Source: Eleginops maclovinus
Taxonomy: Eukaryota > Chordata > Actinopteri > Perciformes > Eleginopidae
NCBI RefSeq assembly: GCF_036324505.1
Contig: NC_086367.1
Span: 22,560,578 to 22,624,577 of the forward strand
Length of the DNA stretch: 64,000 nucleotides
Reading direction: 5' to 3'
Position numbers and translations under genes: made by a program. This document shows positions 19,407-35,269 of the stretch, piece after piece. Numbering within the stretch: the stretch's first letter is position 1; each line of letters starts with the position of its first letter. The notes below the pieces were generated by a model. It searched no databases and was not told the DNA's origin. It was given only the letters and a program-made list of their open reading frames with translations.

Positions 19407-19796
19407 ATACCATTCAACCGTACAGAAACGTTATTAATCAGTTGTGTCTGCTTCCAATAACAAAACGCATAATATATATTCAGTTTGACAAATCAGTGAC
19501 ACACTTTCATGTCTCTGGACCGTTATAATGTACTCTGGAAACACACCGGAGTTATTGGGTCAGCAATGTTCCTGTTATAGGGGTATGTTGAACACATGTT
19601 TGCAGACATGTTAACACTGAAACATACAAATGACATACAAATACCACCAAATACAAATGTAAGCAGGCTGCGCATGCTGTACATAACCACTTATTTATCG
19701 TTCAATATTTATCCCGCACTCTTTGCACTGTTCAGTTCAATAATTTATAGGCATTTTTAACTCCAAATGCCTTCCTTGCAAATGAGCATGCTCTAA

Positions 19797-20040
19797 ATTG
19801 ATCATAACTTTATTATATCTGCGTGTTTAGACACTTTTCTGATGTTTAAAACTGTGTTTTCCGTTTGTTTTTCCTGATATGACATGTTTTCTACAAACAA
19901 ATACACACGAAGGTGATTGAGTATATATAACTATAACAAGTTCTTAATTCTAAATTACAGTTTTTCTTGACTGATCATAACTTCATCACATCAGCTTGTT
20001 TACACACATTTCTGACGTTGAACAGCATTAAAAATACTCA
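19797..20040 (+). repeat. Degenerate direct repeat, about 173 bp apart
   Basis: TTGATCATAACTTTATTATA (19797) and CTGATCATAACTTCATCACA (about 19970) begin two blocks of about 60 bp that share CTTGTTTA.ACAC..TTCTGA.GTT. The surrounding DNA from 19407 to 20455 shows no gene. Confidence 0.5.
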
Positions 20041-20458
20041 GATTTAGTTCTCAGTCAGTCAGCCAGTGTGTTGTGTAAGAGCTGTCAATCATTTAAAAAC
20101 ATGGAAACCATTTAAAGCAATCACTTGACATGCTTTTTCTTCATTACTATTTGACATTTATCTAACAAAGACATGAAAAATAATGTCATGCTCTCCATAA
20201 AGCAATCACGATAATAATACAGTTAAATACAGCAGAACACACCACTCATCAGTCGGCTCTTCACACCTGCTCTCCATTGTGTTGCATGCCGAGTCTCATC
20301 CACACATGACCTTTTGATTATAACTGTTATTTATGTGATAAAGTGAAGTGCGTGTTCTCGCTGCGTGTGTATGTGAGCGGCTTCACGAAACCTCCTTCAT
20401 GTTGAGTGTTGCTCTTAATATTTCCACTCTTAAATATCTCACAATACCACTGATTAAA

Positions 20459-20860
20459 TATACACCGCGCGGCCAAAAGTATGTGGACTGCTGATGCCTT
20501 GGTGTGTGGTTCATGGGAGGGTGAAACAGGGGCATTAAAGGGATAGAAGTGTGGTGGTATGCAGAGTTAGTGTGTTCCCTGTGGCGTGTAAACATCTAAA
20601 AGCAGAACCAGTAACCTAACAATGTACTGCTGTAGACGTTAGCAGCGGCAGATCATCATTAAATGCTTAATAGTTAATATTGGGCTAAAAAAAATCATTC
20701 AATAATTGACTCTCTGTTTCTCAAAGTTGGGGCATTGTGACCACCATCTATAGTAGGTAATGCACTGACGGTGAATTAGTATTTAAAAACAAACTTTTAC
20801 CTCTAATGGTGCTGCTCTAACAGCCTCCACTATGGGATGTGGGAACACTGGTGTTGAAAT
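20459..20860 (+). mobile_element. Tc1/mariner-type non-autonomous remnant
   Basis: The start, TATACACCGCGCGGCCAAAA then GTATGTGGACTGCTGA, resembles the terminal repeat of common fish Tc1-like elements, which carry CCAAAAGTATGTGGAC. The block near 20822-20850 (CAGCCTCCACTATGGGATGT) resembles their interior. Identification is from memory; the element is decayed, with no transposase reading frame. Confidence 0.45.
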
Positions 20861-21571
20861 ATTTTACTTTTTGACCCTATTTTTATGATTTATGTTACTT
20901 TGCATATTCAGATCATTAATACAGAATATAATAAACATGTATGTTTATAAATGTAACTGCCCTGCCGCATATAAGGTCATTACAATGGCTCCATCGTACA
21001 TTAATGCATCAAGGAGTAAAATACTATTATCCAGAATCATATCATTTGGAAATAGGTCATTCTGGCTAATCACTCCAAAAGTCTGAATGGATTTACTTGT
21101 TTTTTATTATAAAACTGTTGTATTGGTACTTAAATGTCTGAATACTTATTCCAATGGAGTTGAACTTTGTAATTATTCCTGTGAGATGTAGAATATTGGA
21201 TTAAAGCGGCATAAGTGTCGTACAAATACCTCAAATTTGTCCTTAAGTGCTGCACTTTTGGTACGTTCTGCTCCACAATGTTTTTGAAGTCAGTGGGGAT
21301 GTTCGTACTTCCCAGTGTGTATCTGTGCGTCAGTGTATTGTCTTTGTTGTGTGTGTTGTTCCTGTGTGAATGTCTCTATTAGTTAACCGCAGCCCGGCCT
21401 TGTTTTATCATCTCCTTCTCTTTGAAGTGCAGGTGGAAAGCTGAGCCCGGCATTAGCCGCCTCGCTCGCCCCGGGGCCCGACACTAATATGTGAACGCTG
21501 CCGAAATGAACAATACCGCCTTTACATTCATTACACAGAGCCATCAGTCACTGTTAAAACTGGAAAACTGA

Positions 21572-21572
<1 letters not shown>
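20861..21572. other. Non-coding block with a GC-rich candidate element
   Basis: No gene recognised. The part from about 21395 to 21550 is GC-richer, free of simple repeats, and includes GGCATTAGCCGCCTCGC and ACACTAATATGTGAACGC. It resembles the other candidate conserved blocks but the support is weak. Confidence 0.3.

Positions 21573-21612
<40 letters not shown>
21573..21612. repeat. (TG)20 microsatellite
   Basis: An uninterrupted TG run of 40 bp. Confidence 0.96.
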
Positions 21613-21613
<1 letters not shown>

Positions 21614-21854
21614 ACGGGGTGACATTGAGATCAAACGCAAGCATTCCCAGTCCACATGATACCTGTGGATACATACACACATTTGTATTCATTGTTCCTG
21701 ACATATAATATAATACACACACAGACACAGACACAGACAACCACAGACACAGTTAACTCCCTGTGTAAGCATGCAAATCATCCACGTGTCCTCACACCCT
21801 GCAGATCCACGCTAACCATAGCACCATAGCCTATCTTCTATCAAGCTCCATCCT

Positions 21855-22250
21855 TGCTTGCTAGCAAATTAGCATATCTGGTCACAGGCATTTTAGCATT
21901 GTCAAATAAAGTATTCTGTGTTGGTAAAAGCAAGCTAACATGCTAGCACCTTAGCATATCGTGTCATGGGCCATAGATAACATTTTACATGTGTGTTGAG
22001 GAAAGCAAGCTCCATGCTAAAGTGCTAGCACCTTAGCATATCTTGTCATGGGCAAAAGCCAGCATTTTTCACGAGGAAAACAAGCTCTTGGGTAACGTGC
22101 TAGCACTTTAGCCTAATGAATAAAAGCCTATACTGTGCTAACACCTTAGCAGATCGCTTTAAAGGGTAAAGTTTAAAAAAATTACGGATTTGATTTTGAT
22201 GAGATGAAGCTTATGTGCTAGCATCTTAGCATATGTTGTCAATGGGAAAA
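21855..22250 (+). repeat. Degenerate TTAGC-rich minisatellite, about 80-bp unit
   Basis: GCTAGCACCTTAGCATATC followed by (G/T)TGTCATGGGC recurs near 21942 and 22024, with weaker copies near 21863, 22099, 22137 and 22215, spacing mostly 75 to 82 bp. The copies are diverged, so the array is old. Confidence 0.75.
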
Positions 22251-22655
22251 GTTAGCATTTTTTACAGTGTTTTGCACATTTGATATTGAATGATTGTAGC
22301 CTCAATGCTAATAGCTTATTATATTTTGAAAGAAGTCATAGCAGAATCGGACTATGGAAATAAAGATTGCTAGATGTTGCTAAGGATGCTCCATGCTCAA
22401 CAAAATTATGTTTTTAAGTTGAATATCAAACAACATTTTCCAACTCAATATTCTAACTCCCCAACAAACCTATTCATTTCTTTGGGCAAATTCATGCAGT
22501 ACGATTTACATCTGGTTTCATTTGACTCTAAGTTGTACGAAGGAGTTCAAAGTCGAGTTTCATTACACAACACAAATACTGAGAAACGCCAACACACTCA
22601 CTTGCCAAACACACACCCATGCACACCTACTCATCAGTGCAAATTCCATCTCTTG
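22251..22655. other. Non-coding spacer
   Basis: AT-rich, with no supported gene. The ORF beginning at 22374 ends in CA-repeat translation and has no domain. Confidence 0.55.
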
Positions 22656-22659
22656 AATG

Positions 22660-22869
22660 CACACACACACACACACACACACCCACACACCTGCTCAGAT
22701 GGATCAGGTTCAGGTCTTCAAAAAAGTCGACATGTCGGCTCATTTCTTCTCCTCCCTCAAATTTACCCTCCATGTCCTTTGTTGTCTAACTTTCCTCCCC
22801 TGTGAGGAGACTTCAGCCCACACAAACATGACAGCCGTAACACACACACACACACACACACACACGCAT

Positions 22870-22900
<31 letters not shown>
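22660..22900. repeat. Two (CA)n runs
   Basis: CA runs at 22660-22690 and 22841-22900 (the second with GCATA and AAA interruptions), separated by about 150 bp of ordinary sequence. Confidence 0.93.
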
Positions 22901-23010
22901 GTCTTTTCATTTCCAGCCGGTGTAAGATGTCACCTGAGTCGCTGTAATTACGCCCAGGGTGCTAATAGCGTTTCTCTCACCTCTCTGAGAGCCAGCCAGC
23001 GTTCAAAGAA

Positions 23011-24635
<1,625 letters not shown>

Positions 24636-24895
24636 TTAAAGAGGCCCTGTTTTGCTTTTGGGGGTTTTCCCTTTCCTGTAGTTTGTTGTATAGAGTTGTG
24701 TGCATGTCAGTGGTCTGCAAGGTGCTGGTGAATTGCCTCCATTGGACTCCTTTGTTTACTTAAATAGTGACATGACTATGTAACACTCACGCTTCTATTG
24801 GCTAACGCTCCAACACATTGTACGTGATAAGCTCAGGGGGCGGGACATCTTTAGAGAGTTGACCTATCACAAAAGAGCCGGACAGCTTCTTCAGG
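24636..24895 (+). mobile_element. MITE family A, right-truncated copy
   Basis: Starts with a clean terminus, TTAAAGAGGCCCTGTTTTGC, then the GGTTTTCCCTTTCCTGTAG and TGGTCTGCAAGG modules, GTGACATGACT, ACACATTGTACGTGATAAGC, GGGGGCGGGACATC and GACCTATCACAAAAGAGCCG. It stops there; the right third is missing. Confidence 0.9.
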
Positions 24896-25297
24896 GGAGA
24901 GGGTGTTGCGTCGAACATACATGCACTTTGACGTGTCAGCTCTGGAAAGATTTACTATAAATACACTTGAATGCATAGTAACACAGGGTGCAGGAATGTG
25001 TCCTGTCCACGGTCCACGTTTTTTAACATGTTTTTGTTCAGATGACTAAAATAAGCTTTAGAAAAGAGGACATAAGGAACGAGCAGGGCTTGTGTAGTAC
25101 CAGTACTTTCTGTTTTGTAAAGGATCTGAATATTTACTCTGTGGTTGGCCAACAGTGTGAAGACGCCTGAACGCAGCGCGACGATAAAGTTTCAGACTGA
25201 CAGTCAACACACACACAAAGCCCTCATTCATAGAGTGAAGAACCTCTTCCTCTTCTTCAACTCATTGGGAAACCAACTCACCTGGAACAACGACCTG

Positions 25298-25301
<4 letters not shown>

Positions 25302-25374
<73 letters not shown>
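25302..25374. repeat. (AC)n microsatellite, about 36 units
   Basis: An uninterrupted AC run of about 73 bp. Confidence 0.98.
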
Positions 25375-25376
<2 letters not shown>

Positions 25377-25515
25377 GAGTCTTTATCAGTTTCAGACAGG
25401 TATGTCTACACACACATAGTTGGCAGGAAGACAGACCGCAACACGACAGCAGTGAGCAGTGTGTGTGTTCAGTATTACAATACACACATTAACACAGTTT
25501 GGACCTTTGTCTGCT

Positions 25516-25735
25516 CTCCAGAGGTGGAATAAGTACTCATAATCGTCCAAATAGAGCATACTTTGAGTATTTGAAAAGTATCTAAGCTGCCAGATAAATG
25601 CAGTAAAGTAAAAAGGTACTGATTTATTTCAGATGTGTAGAAGAATAAAGTAGCAGATAAAGAAGTAATGGTAAAGTGCCTCACATGATATTTACAGGAA
25701 GTTCAGCACTTGAGTAAATGATTAGTAACACTGCC
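25516..25735 (+). mobile_element. Copy of AGTACT-rich dispersed repeat
   Basis: CCAGAGGTGGAATAAGTACT at the left, then GATAAATGCAGTAAAGTAAA and GCACTTGAGTAAATG. This pattern matches a dispersed repeat common in fish that starts near AGAGGTGGAA.AAGTACT. Other fragments lie at 5600-5730, 28100-28210, 29200-29260 and 45283-45316; the best is 35270-35875. Class unknown. Confidence 0.55.
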
Positions 25736-26120
25736 CCTCTCTTCCTATCCTTGTCTCCTTTCCTACCCTCTTTCTATTTCCCTACCTTCCCAATATCTCT
25801 CTCCACCTTTCCTCCACACCTCTTCTCTTCAGTCCTCTACTAATCTTCCTTCCATCCCTTCCTCCCATCTTTTTAATTTCCTCCTCTTCCTCGACTCCCT
25901 CTCTACACCTCTTGTCCTTTTCCTTCCTCTTTCTCTCCTCCTCTCCTCTTCTCCTGTGCTCCCTCTTCATCCTCATATTTCCTCCTTTCCTTTTCCTTCT
26001 TTTCCTCACCTCCCTTTCGACTTCTCTCCTCCTCCTTCTGTTTACTCCTTTTTCTACTTCCCTCTTCCTTCCCCGCTCTCCTCTTCATCCTCTTCTTCTC
26101 CTTCCTTTCCTTTCCCTCCT
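25736..26120 (+). repeat. Second polypyrimidine tract, about 390 bp
   Basis: C/T-rich on the + strand, with CCTCTTCCTCG, CTCCTCCTCTCCTCTTCTCC and similar words. It is the same composition class as 9483-10405 but shorter and less regular. The ORFs here are low-complexity and not genes. Confidence 0.9.
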
Positions 26121-26396
26121 GTAACAGGTGACCTTTGACCTTTGTCTCACAGTGAGGGTGTGTTTGTTTTGCTGGCCGGCGCCGCCATGTTTATTTCACA
26201 ACAACAGCTCACTCTCCTGTTTTCAGTCTGACGCCTCCGACGCTGCGGTCATGAAATCTAAGAAATTAATCAGAGCTATTGTTCTTCCACTGTGTGTGCG
26301 TGCTTGCGTAAATGCGTGTTTACACACTATCAGTTTCTCGCTGTTTGGTTTTGTTTATACTGTGTCTCTCAGGACAACAAAGCGAGCTCTCTTTGC

Positions 26397-26398
<2 letters not shown>

Positions 26399-26441
<43 letters not shown>
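26399..26441. repeat. (GT)21 microsatellite
   Basis: An uninterrupted GT run of about 43 bp. Confidence 0.96.
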
Positions 26442-26443
<2 letters not shown>

Positions 26444-26589
26444 AGAACTGTGTATTTTCATACTTTGTTGCCCTAAGTACAGTATTTGTGTTTTCTTTTT
26501 AGTAAACAAATGCAAAACAAACACTCCCCTAATAAGTCAGACTGTCTGCTGTCTGCTGTACATACTGTGTTGCAGCGAGAACTTCCTCT

Positions 26590-26695
26590 GGAGGGAAAAC
26601 AGGGATTTCACACTTTGCAGACCATTTACATGCACTAAACCCTATAACACCATGCAAAGGGAACATTCTAAATAGCATAATAAAACCTCCTCAAT
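26590..26695 (-). mobile_element. MITE family A, terminal fragment
   Basis: TTTGCAGACCATTTACATGC, ACTAAACCCTATAACACCAT, AAAGGGAACA, TAGCATAATAAAACCTCCTC: this is the left-end module read in reverse, about 105 bp only. The terminal TTAA is degraded to TCAA. Confidence 0.75.
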
Positions 26696-27128
26696 TGGAA
26701 AATAATATAATCAATGATGTCCCTTTTTGCAGAATTTCAAAACAACACTTTTTTTATGAACCTTAATAAACAAAAATATTTCCATAAACAGAATATTTAC
26801 AGTTATGAGTTTGCATGTGCACATGGTCAATTGTTGAGATAACTCCGGACACTAGCCTTACATATTTTGTGTTTTAGTTTTGGAGTCTAAAGGACATTTT
26901 CTTCACTCAGTTTCATCTTTCATTTAAACCCATGATCAGTCTTTGGTTTGTCTGAAACAACCAACACCCTCCGGTTCCAGAACATCTTTCTCAGCGTGTC
27001 TACTTACATATTTCACCTCGCTAACTACATGTGTGTGTTGTTCTTTCTCTGGCCACAACAAAAACAAGCGCTCCCTTCTCTTCTTTGTGTCTATTGACAT
27101 ACTTCCTTCCTCTAAATTACCTGTGTGT

Positions 27129-27131
<3 letters not shown>
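26696..27131. other. Non-coding spacer
   Basis: No supported gene. Short recurring phrases such as CAACAAAACAAGCGCTC and ACATACTT.TTGC..CTAAGTAC appear here and at 26370-26480, 27050-27120 and 27240-27370, suggesting a diverged tandem repeat of about 100 to 130 bp interrupted by GT arrays. Confidence 0.45.
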
Positions 27132-27211
<80 letters not shown>

Positions 27212-27217
27212 TGTGTT
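27132..27217. repeat. (GT)n microsatellite
   Basis: About 86 bp of GT with one GG slip near 27205. Confidence 0.97.
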
Positions 27218-27496
27218 TCCCCTTTATCCTGCCCTCCACAACACAAACCAAGCGCTCCCTCCCTCAGTGTACCTGTCAGGCCCGGCCCGGCTTGTTTACA
27301 TACTTTGCGGCTCTAAGTACATGTGTATGTTTTCACAGTGTTTCCTTTCTTTGGGTACAACAAAACAAGCGCTCCTCTCTTGAACATGACAGCTCGCTCT
27401 AAAGCTAATGTCGCCCTCGGGGGGCTGAAGAGAGGGAGGGGGGGGAGGAGATGATTCATAACGACCTGCCATCCTGTCAACACCGACACACACTGC

Positions 27497-27508
27497 CACA
27501 CACACACA

Positions 27509-27599
<91 letters not shown>
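27497..27599. repeat. (CA)n microsatellite
   Basis: About 103 bp of CA with one TA step. It is inverted relative to the GT arrays on both sides. Confidence 0.98.
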
Positions 27600-27602
<3 letters not shown>

Positions 27603-27848
27603 GCAGGGACAATAGGTGCTGTTGCTTTTAAGGGTGAGTTCAACCTGGATCATCTTACCTTTCCTCTCTCTCTCTTCAAGTCATTTGTACTCACCCCCTT
27701 CTCCTCCCCCACCATCATTAACAGCTAAAGTTACTCCCCCCTTCTTCACTTCACCTCATCCCCCCACCCCTCGACCTGCAGATCCTCCCCCCCGCCTCCC
27801 TCCGAGCTAAACACACTCTGTCACTGTCCTGAGTTTGTGTATCCATAG

Positions 27849-30750
<2,902 letters not shown>

Positions 30751-30759
30751 CTAACGGAA

Positions 30760-31520
30760 AACCCTGGTACCAACGTTGAGTGACTCAAGAATAACCTGTG
30801 TCTATGAAACCTGTCTCTTGAATGATAAGAGACTTAACTTGTTTCAATTCTGAGTGACTTCAAACTCAACCCAAACGTTTGTTAACTTTTCTTGAATAAG
30901 TTAACTCTACCTGGACTTGTGTAACTAGGACTTGTCTCTAATGACTTGAACCTTAACTCTAACCCATTCAAAGGGACTAGAGGCTTTACTCGGGCTTGTT
31001 TTGAATGTCTTCACTGAACTTGGACTTCTGTAACTAGACTTGTCTCAAATGACCTCTGTTCCGGTTTTGCATGGCCTTGAATGACTTTAGACTTTACTTG
31101 AACTAATTCAAAGTGACTCAAGTCTTTAATGAGGCTTGTCTTGAAAGAGTTCAGTGAATTTAGATTACTTGTCTAGAATTATGAGACTTCATTTAAACTT
31201 CTGTCAACTTACACTTGCCTTGAAAAGTTATCTGAACTTGCTTCAACTTAGTCTTAGACTTCTGTCTTCAGTAAACGTCTCTCAATTTGGATTTCAGTGT
31301 TTATGACATGTCTCTGATTTGACCTTGCCTTGAATGACTTAAACTTATTCTGGGTGACTTGAAAATTAACTCAATCGTTTGTGAACTTGTATTTATCAAA
31401 ACAAAGTTACCTTGAATCTCAAATGATGTCCTGATTTATCCCTGTCTTCAAACAAAACTTGAACTGATTCAAAGCGACTCAAGTCAGGATTCGAGTCAAG
31501 TCATCACGGACTAAATTCAT
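30760..31520 (+). repeat. Degenerate ACTTG-rich minisatellite
   Basis: Phrases built on GACTTG, TGTCT(C/T)AAATGACTT and GAACTTGGACTT recur across about 760 bp at irregular 25 to 35 bp intervals. The units are strongly diverged, so this is an old array. Confidence 0.65.
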
Positions 31521-32214
31521 ACAAGATTTTGCATTAAATCCAAATTAAACCTCAGGTCCGTTAATAATCTGAGCTTTTCACGACTACACTGAGTTAAGTC
31601 TAATGTCAACTGTCGTATTTTATGTGATTTGAGACCAAGATAAGTGTTAGGTTTTTCCCAAAATACCAAGTTCAAGATCTAGTCGACTCTCAGTGCCATG
31701 TTTACTGACATGAGGGTCAAATCCGACAGCTTGGTGTTTGTTTGGTGGAAAAGAGAAAAATATGACATGGTGATGAGTGAAGCCCTAAACAGTCAGACAG
31801 ACTTCAACTTTATCAGCCGACAGTTTGGACACAGGATGTGGGCAAACACACACACACACACAAGCACTGAAAGACATATACAAAACAAGGACATGGAGGG
31901 ATTAAAAAACTCACAGACACAAACAATCATCTGTTTCTGTTTGAAGTAGAAACTCCGTGTCTAAGTGTTTGGTTTCAACTGTGTGTTTGTGGTGTATGAA
32001 TCAGTAAAATCAGCATTCTTGGAAGAACTTTAAACCAACATTTGAAAAACCTAGGTATTAAAATTGAATCATACATAAAGTAAAAGAAAGTAAACTCATT
32101 TCAGAATAACATAAATTATAGAATTGGATTCATCCCTTTTGGAAAGTTGGAATCAGCTGTTTCATTAAAGCTGTCCTTCCTTCATTCAATTGTAACAATG
32201 TGAACAAACATTAT
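31521..32214. other. Non-coding spacer
   Basis: No supported gene. The ORF at 31698-31949 contains a short CA run and has no recognisable domain. Confidence 0.55.
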
Positions 32215-32250
32215 AATTGAGACACCAATTAGATGATTGGTGTCTCAATT
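32215..32250. other. Perfect 15-bp inverted repeat
   Basis: Arm AATTGAGACACCAAT at 32215-32229 and its exact reverse complement at 32236-32250, with a 6-nt loop. The function is unknown. It is too short to be a typical microRNA precursor. Confidence 0.85.
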
Positions 32251-32886
32251 GATCTATTTCAATTTATTTTAATTCAGGAAAGGTTCAAGCTACTGGGAGA
32301 GCTGTCACAGGCCCATTCCCAGTACCCATAGGAAAGGAAGTGGGAAAAAGGGTTTGTATTTTGTTCAGAAGTTTGTTAAAGACAGCTGTTAGTTCTGTGC
32401 CAGACAAGATCAAAGTGACAGTTGAAAACTTGAAAATGACACTAAAAAAGCAAAAACAAATCTATGTTTTTGACTTATTTTAAAGATGTAATGTCTAAAC
32501 TTTGTCCTATAGTTTACCCTCTGAGATTTAAACCTTTGATAAGAGGACATTCCACTACCTAGCTCTCTTTAAAATGTAATTGAATACCTCTGCTGTATAT
32601 GAACACTGATTTAATCTCATCATTATGGACGTTTCTTCTGGTAAATCTGCTGATATGTTTGTGATTCCTTTGGAAAACTCACCTCTTCCCTCGTCCAACT
32701 TTCCCTTTATCTGTCATTACCTCCTCAGCGGCAAACAAAGCAGACAAAACACACACTCACAAGGTGGAGAGACATTCACAGGGAGAAAGAAAAGGAACGA
32801 GGAGGGGGGAACTTTTAGCCAGGAGGTCAAAGGTCAGGGGCCCTTAAACCAACACTTTGGCCCTCTAAAGCTCACAGCAATTACCT

Positions 32887-32888
<2 letters not shown>
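32251..32888. other. Non-coding spacer
   Basis: No supported gene. The ORF starting at 32625 reads into the CA array and lacks a domain. Confidence 0.55.

Positions 32889-32949
<61 letters not shown>
32889..32949. repeat. (CA)30 microsatellite
   Basis: An uninterrupted CA run of 61 bp. Confidence 0.97.
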
Positions 32950-32951
<2 letters not shown>

Positions 32952-33345
32952 AGAATGGACTCGCTTCACCAGCAGCACCAATTAATGGTGGTGGAAATGG
33001 CTGAAAGGGAGAGGCCATGGACACAATCACGGTCACTTATATTGAGGGGGCCCCGGACCCTTTGCTCGCTTTCTCACCCGAAGACACAGATAGAGAAAGA
33101 ATAGGGAGAGAGAGAAAAGACGAAGGGCGAATTAGGAGTGCAAATTAACTCTCTCTCTGCCGCTCTCTGCCTCTCTTTTCTCCGTCACTGAGCGACTCGC
33201 TGTCTTTTCAGACGGATAATGAGGCCCGTCTTTGACGCCGCAATGCCACACATCCAGTGCCATGTGACTCGCTCATCTCACCTTCGCCATGCTAACTGCC
33301 AATAATTGGCTGCTTTGCATAGAGCAGGCTGCTGCACGTGAACAC
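32950..33345. promoter_or_regulatory. Candidate conserved non-coding element
   Basis: Repeat-free sequence with homeodomain and POU-like cores (CACCAATTAATGG, CCAATAATTGGCTGCTTTG then CATAG, ACGGATAATGAGGCC) and a moderate GC content. No exon structure is visible. The regulatory call is inference. Confidence 0.25.
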
Positions 33346-33466
33346 AGACGGCTGTTTTGTGTTTTGTTTTTATCGCGGTAACGCTGTTTGTTCAACAGAC
33401 GGAGCGAGACATCGAAATGTTTTTATCAAACATCAGAGATTTGTTTATCAGAATGTGTGCGTGGCG

Positions 33467-33898
33467 ACCATTTTTTAAATCATACATTAGTCCTAACATC
33501 GATTTCCTAACTCAAGGCTGCAGATATTTAGGGGTTTCCCTTTCCTGTAGTGTGTGATTGAGGTTTTAGTGCATGTTAATGGGATCCCAAAGTTCTGGAA
33601 CATGATGACATCACTTTGGAACAGTCGTGCTTGTAGTGGCTAGCGCTCTAACACATTGTACGTGATAGGCTAAGGGGGCGGGACATCTACGAGCGGTTGA
33701 CCAATCACAACAGAGCCGGCCAGCTAACCAATCACATCAGACTGGGCTGTGGTTTCAGACGGAGGGTGAAAAGTGGTGCTGCAGCACAGGCAGGATGAGA
33801 AAAATAAAGAGCTTTAGAACATTAAAGCATGGAGACATGTCCCAGGAGAGGAAACAATACTGATATGAAAGCTAATGAGCATCATATGTCCTCTGTAA
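33467..33898 (+). mobile_element. MITE family A, copy with alternative left module
   Basis: In place of the TTAAAGAGG terminus, the left end reads CCATTTTTTAAATCATACAT, GTCCTAACATCGATTTCC, CTCAAGGCTGCAGATATTTA and then joins the family body at GGGGTTTCCCTTTCCTGTAG. The body is complete: CRE-like TGACATCA, GC box, two CCAATCA boxes, TGCTGCAGCACAGGCAGGAT, GGAGACATGTCCCAGGAGAG. The right end is GTCCTCTGTAA, one change from CTTTAA. The same left module occurs at 45416 and 37525. Confidence 0.88.
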
Positions 33899-34480
33899 TG
33901 TTTCTAATGCCCTCAAGGATGAAATGTTAATTGAAAATTCCTCAACTTCTGAAGCTAAATTACCCATGATGATGTCGAGTGATATATGCATTATATTGTC
34001 AATTTATTGAAGGTGGTGCATTAATGTTGCAGCTGGGAAAAATGGATCTTACTCTTGTTACATTAAATAGATGCTAGTTAGCTTGTAGCTCAAGAAGTAA
34101 AGAACAAGTATCTATACTTTCGACCACTGCCCTTTTAACGTAGTATTTCCAATGCAGTCGGACATACAGTACAGTGATATGAAGAGGATATGCAGCTCTT
34201 CCTATGTGTGTTTCCTCACGGTGTCAAGAGGGATTATGGGAAACGAAGGAAGGCTTCCTCATTACGCCTTTAATCGCATGCAGTGTGTATATAAAACACC
34301 ATATCACCATCCATACACACACCCTCTTGATCCCATGTGTTCACTTGCAGCGACATACATCGATGTATATGCATGGCTTTACACATTCATACTCATATAT
34401 ATGCACTGGCACACACATGGTAGGCAAAAACCACTACCATGTGTGTGTTTGAGTCAGAAAATGTGGGTAAATATCAGATA

Positions 34481-34482
<2 letters not shown>
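33899..34482. other. Non-coding spacer
   Basis: No supported gene. The ORF over 34152-34556 ends in CA-repeat translation and has no domain. Confidence 0.5.
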
Positions 34483-34525
<43 letters not shown>

Positions 34526-34532
34526 GACACAC
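34483..34532. repeat. (AC)n microsatellite
   Basis: About 50 bp of AC with GC and GA steps near the right end. Confidence 0.95.
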
Positions 34533-35269
34533 GGGGGAAGGGTGACACAGTGTTAATGTATTCATGTGACTTCTGTCTGTGTGTAAATTCAGATTTACAC
34601 TCCGTCAGTCCCCGCTGACACAAACAGACTTTTCTCTGAAGATACGTCAAGTTTGGTAACAAGAAAAACACAAAGCTTTTATGTTAGCAGGTCGTCCACT
34701 CCCACTTCCTGTTGAAGTTGTTCTTGCTGGATTGTCCTTGTTCAGTATGTTGAGTAAATTCTGGTGCTAACAATTTTAGCATTCAGCAGTGATGATCGTG
34801 TCACTGGGATTATGACATCTTCATCTCGTGAGAAGAGGAAAATGGTTCAGGACCACGGTGACACTTTCTGATTTAATTTCATGTCTGGTTTGAGACGTGA
34901 CGACTCGCTCAATACAGAGTGGGTGACACCGAAATCTGACTGTAGTTGAGACTTAACAAGGTCTATATTTGGTCTTCAAGGTCTTCAAATCACCAAGAGC
35001 TTGTAAAATCATCATTATAATGCTTTGGATTAAACTACTTGGTTAACTTATGTACCATAAATTAGATACATACAGTATGTACGTCAAGTAAGTATCGTGG
35101 TCGCTATGTAGACTCGTAGCTAATGCTGTTAGCTCGTCCATTTCATTAGCCGGAGATCCTGTGTTGTCCATGAGAGGAGACACAACCTTTGTCTCCTTTT
35201 TCTCCGTTAGTCTGGAACCCAGCTCCCAACTTCATCGCTTCGGTTTACCCGTACTTCCTCTTGGTCATC
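34533..35269. other. Non-coding spacer
   Basis: No supported gene or repeat beyond scattered TTAGC-like words. Confidence 0.5.
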
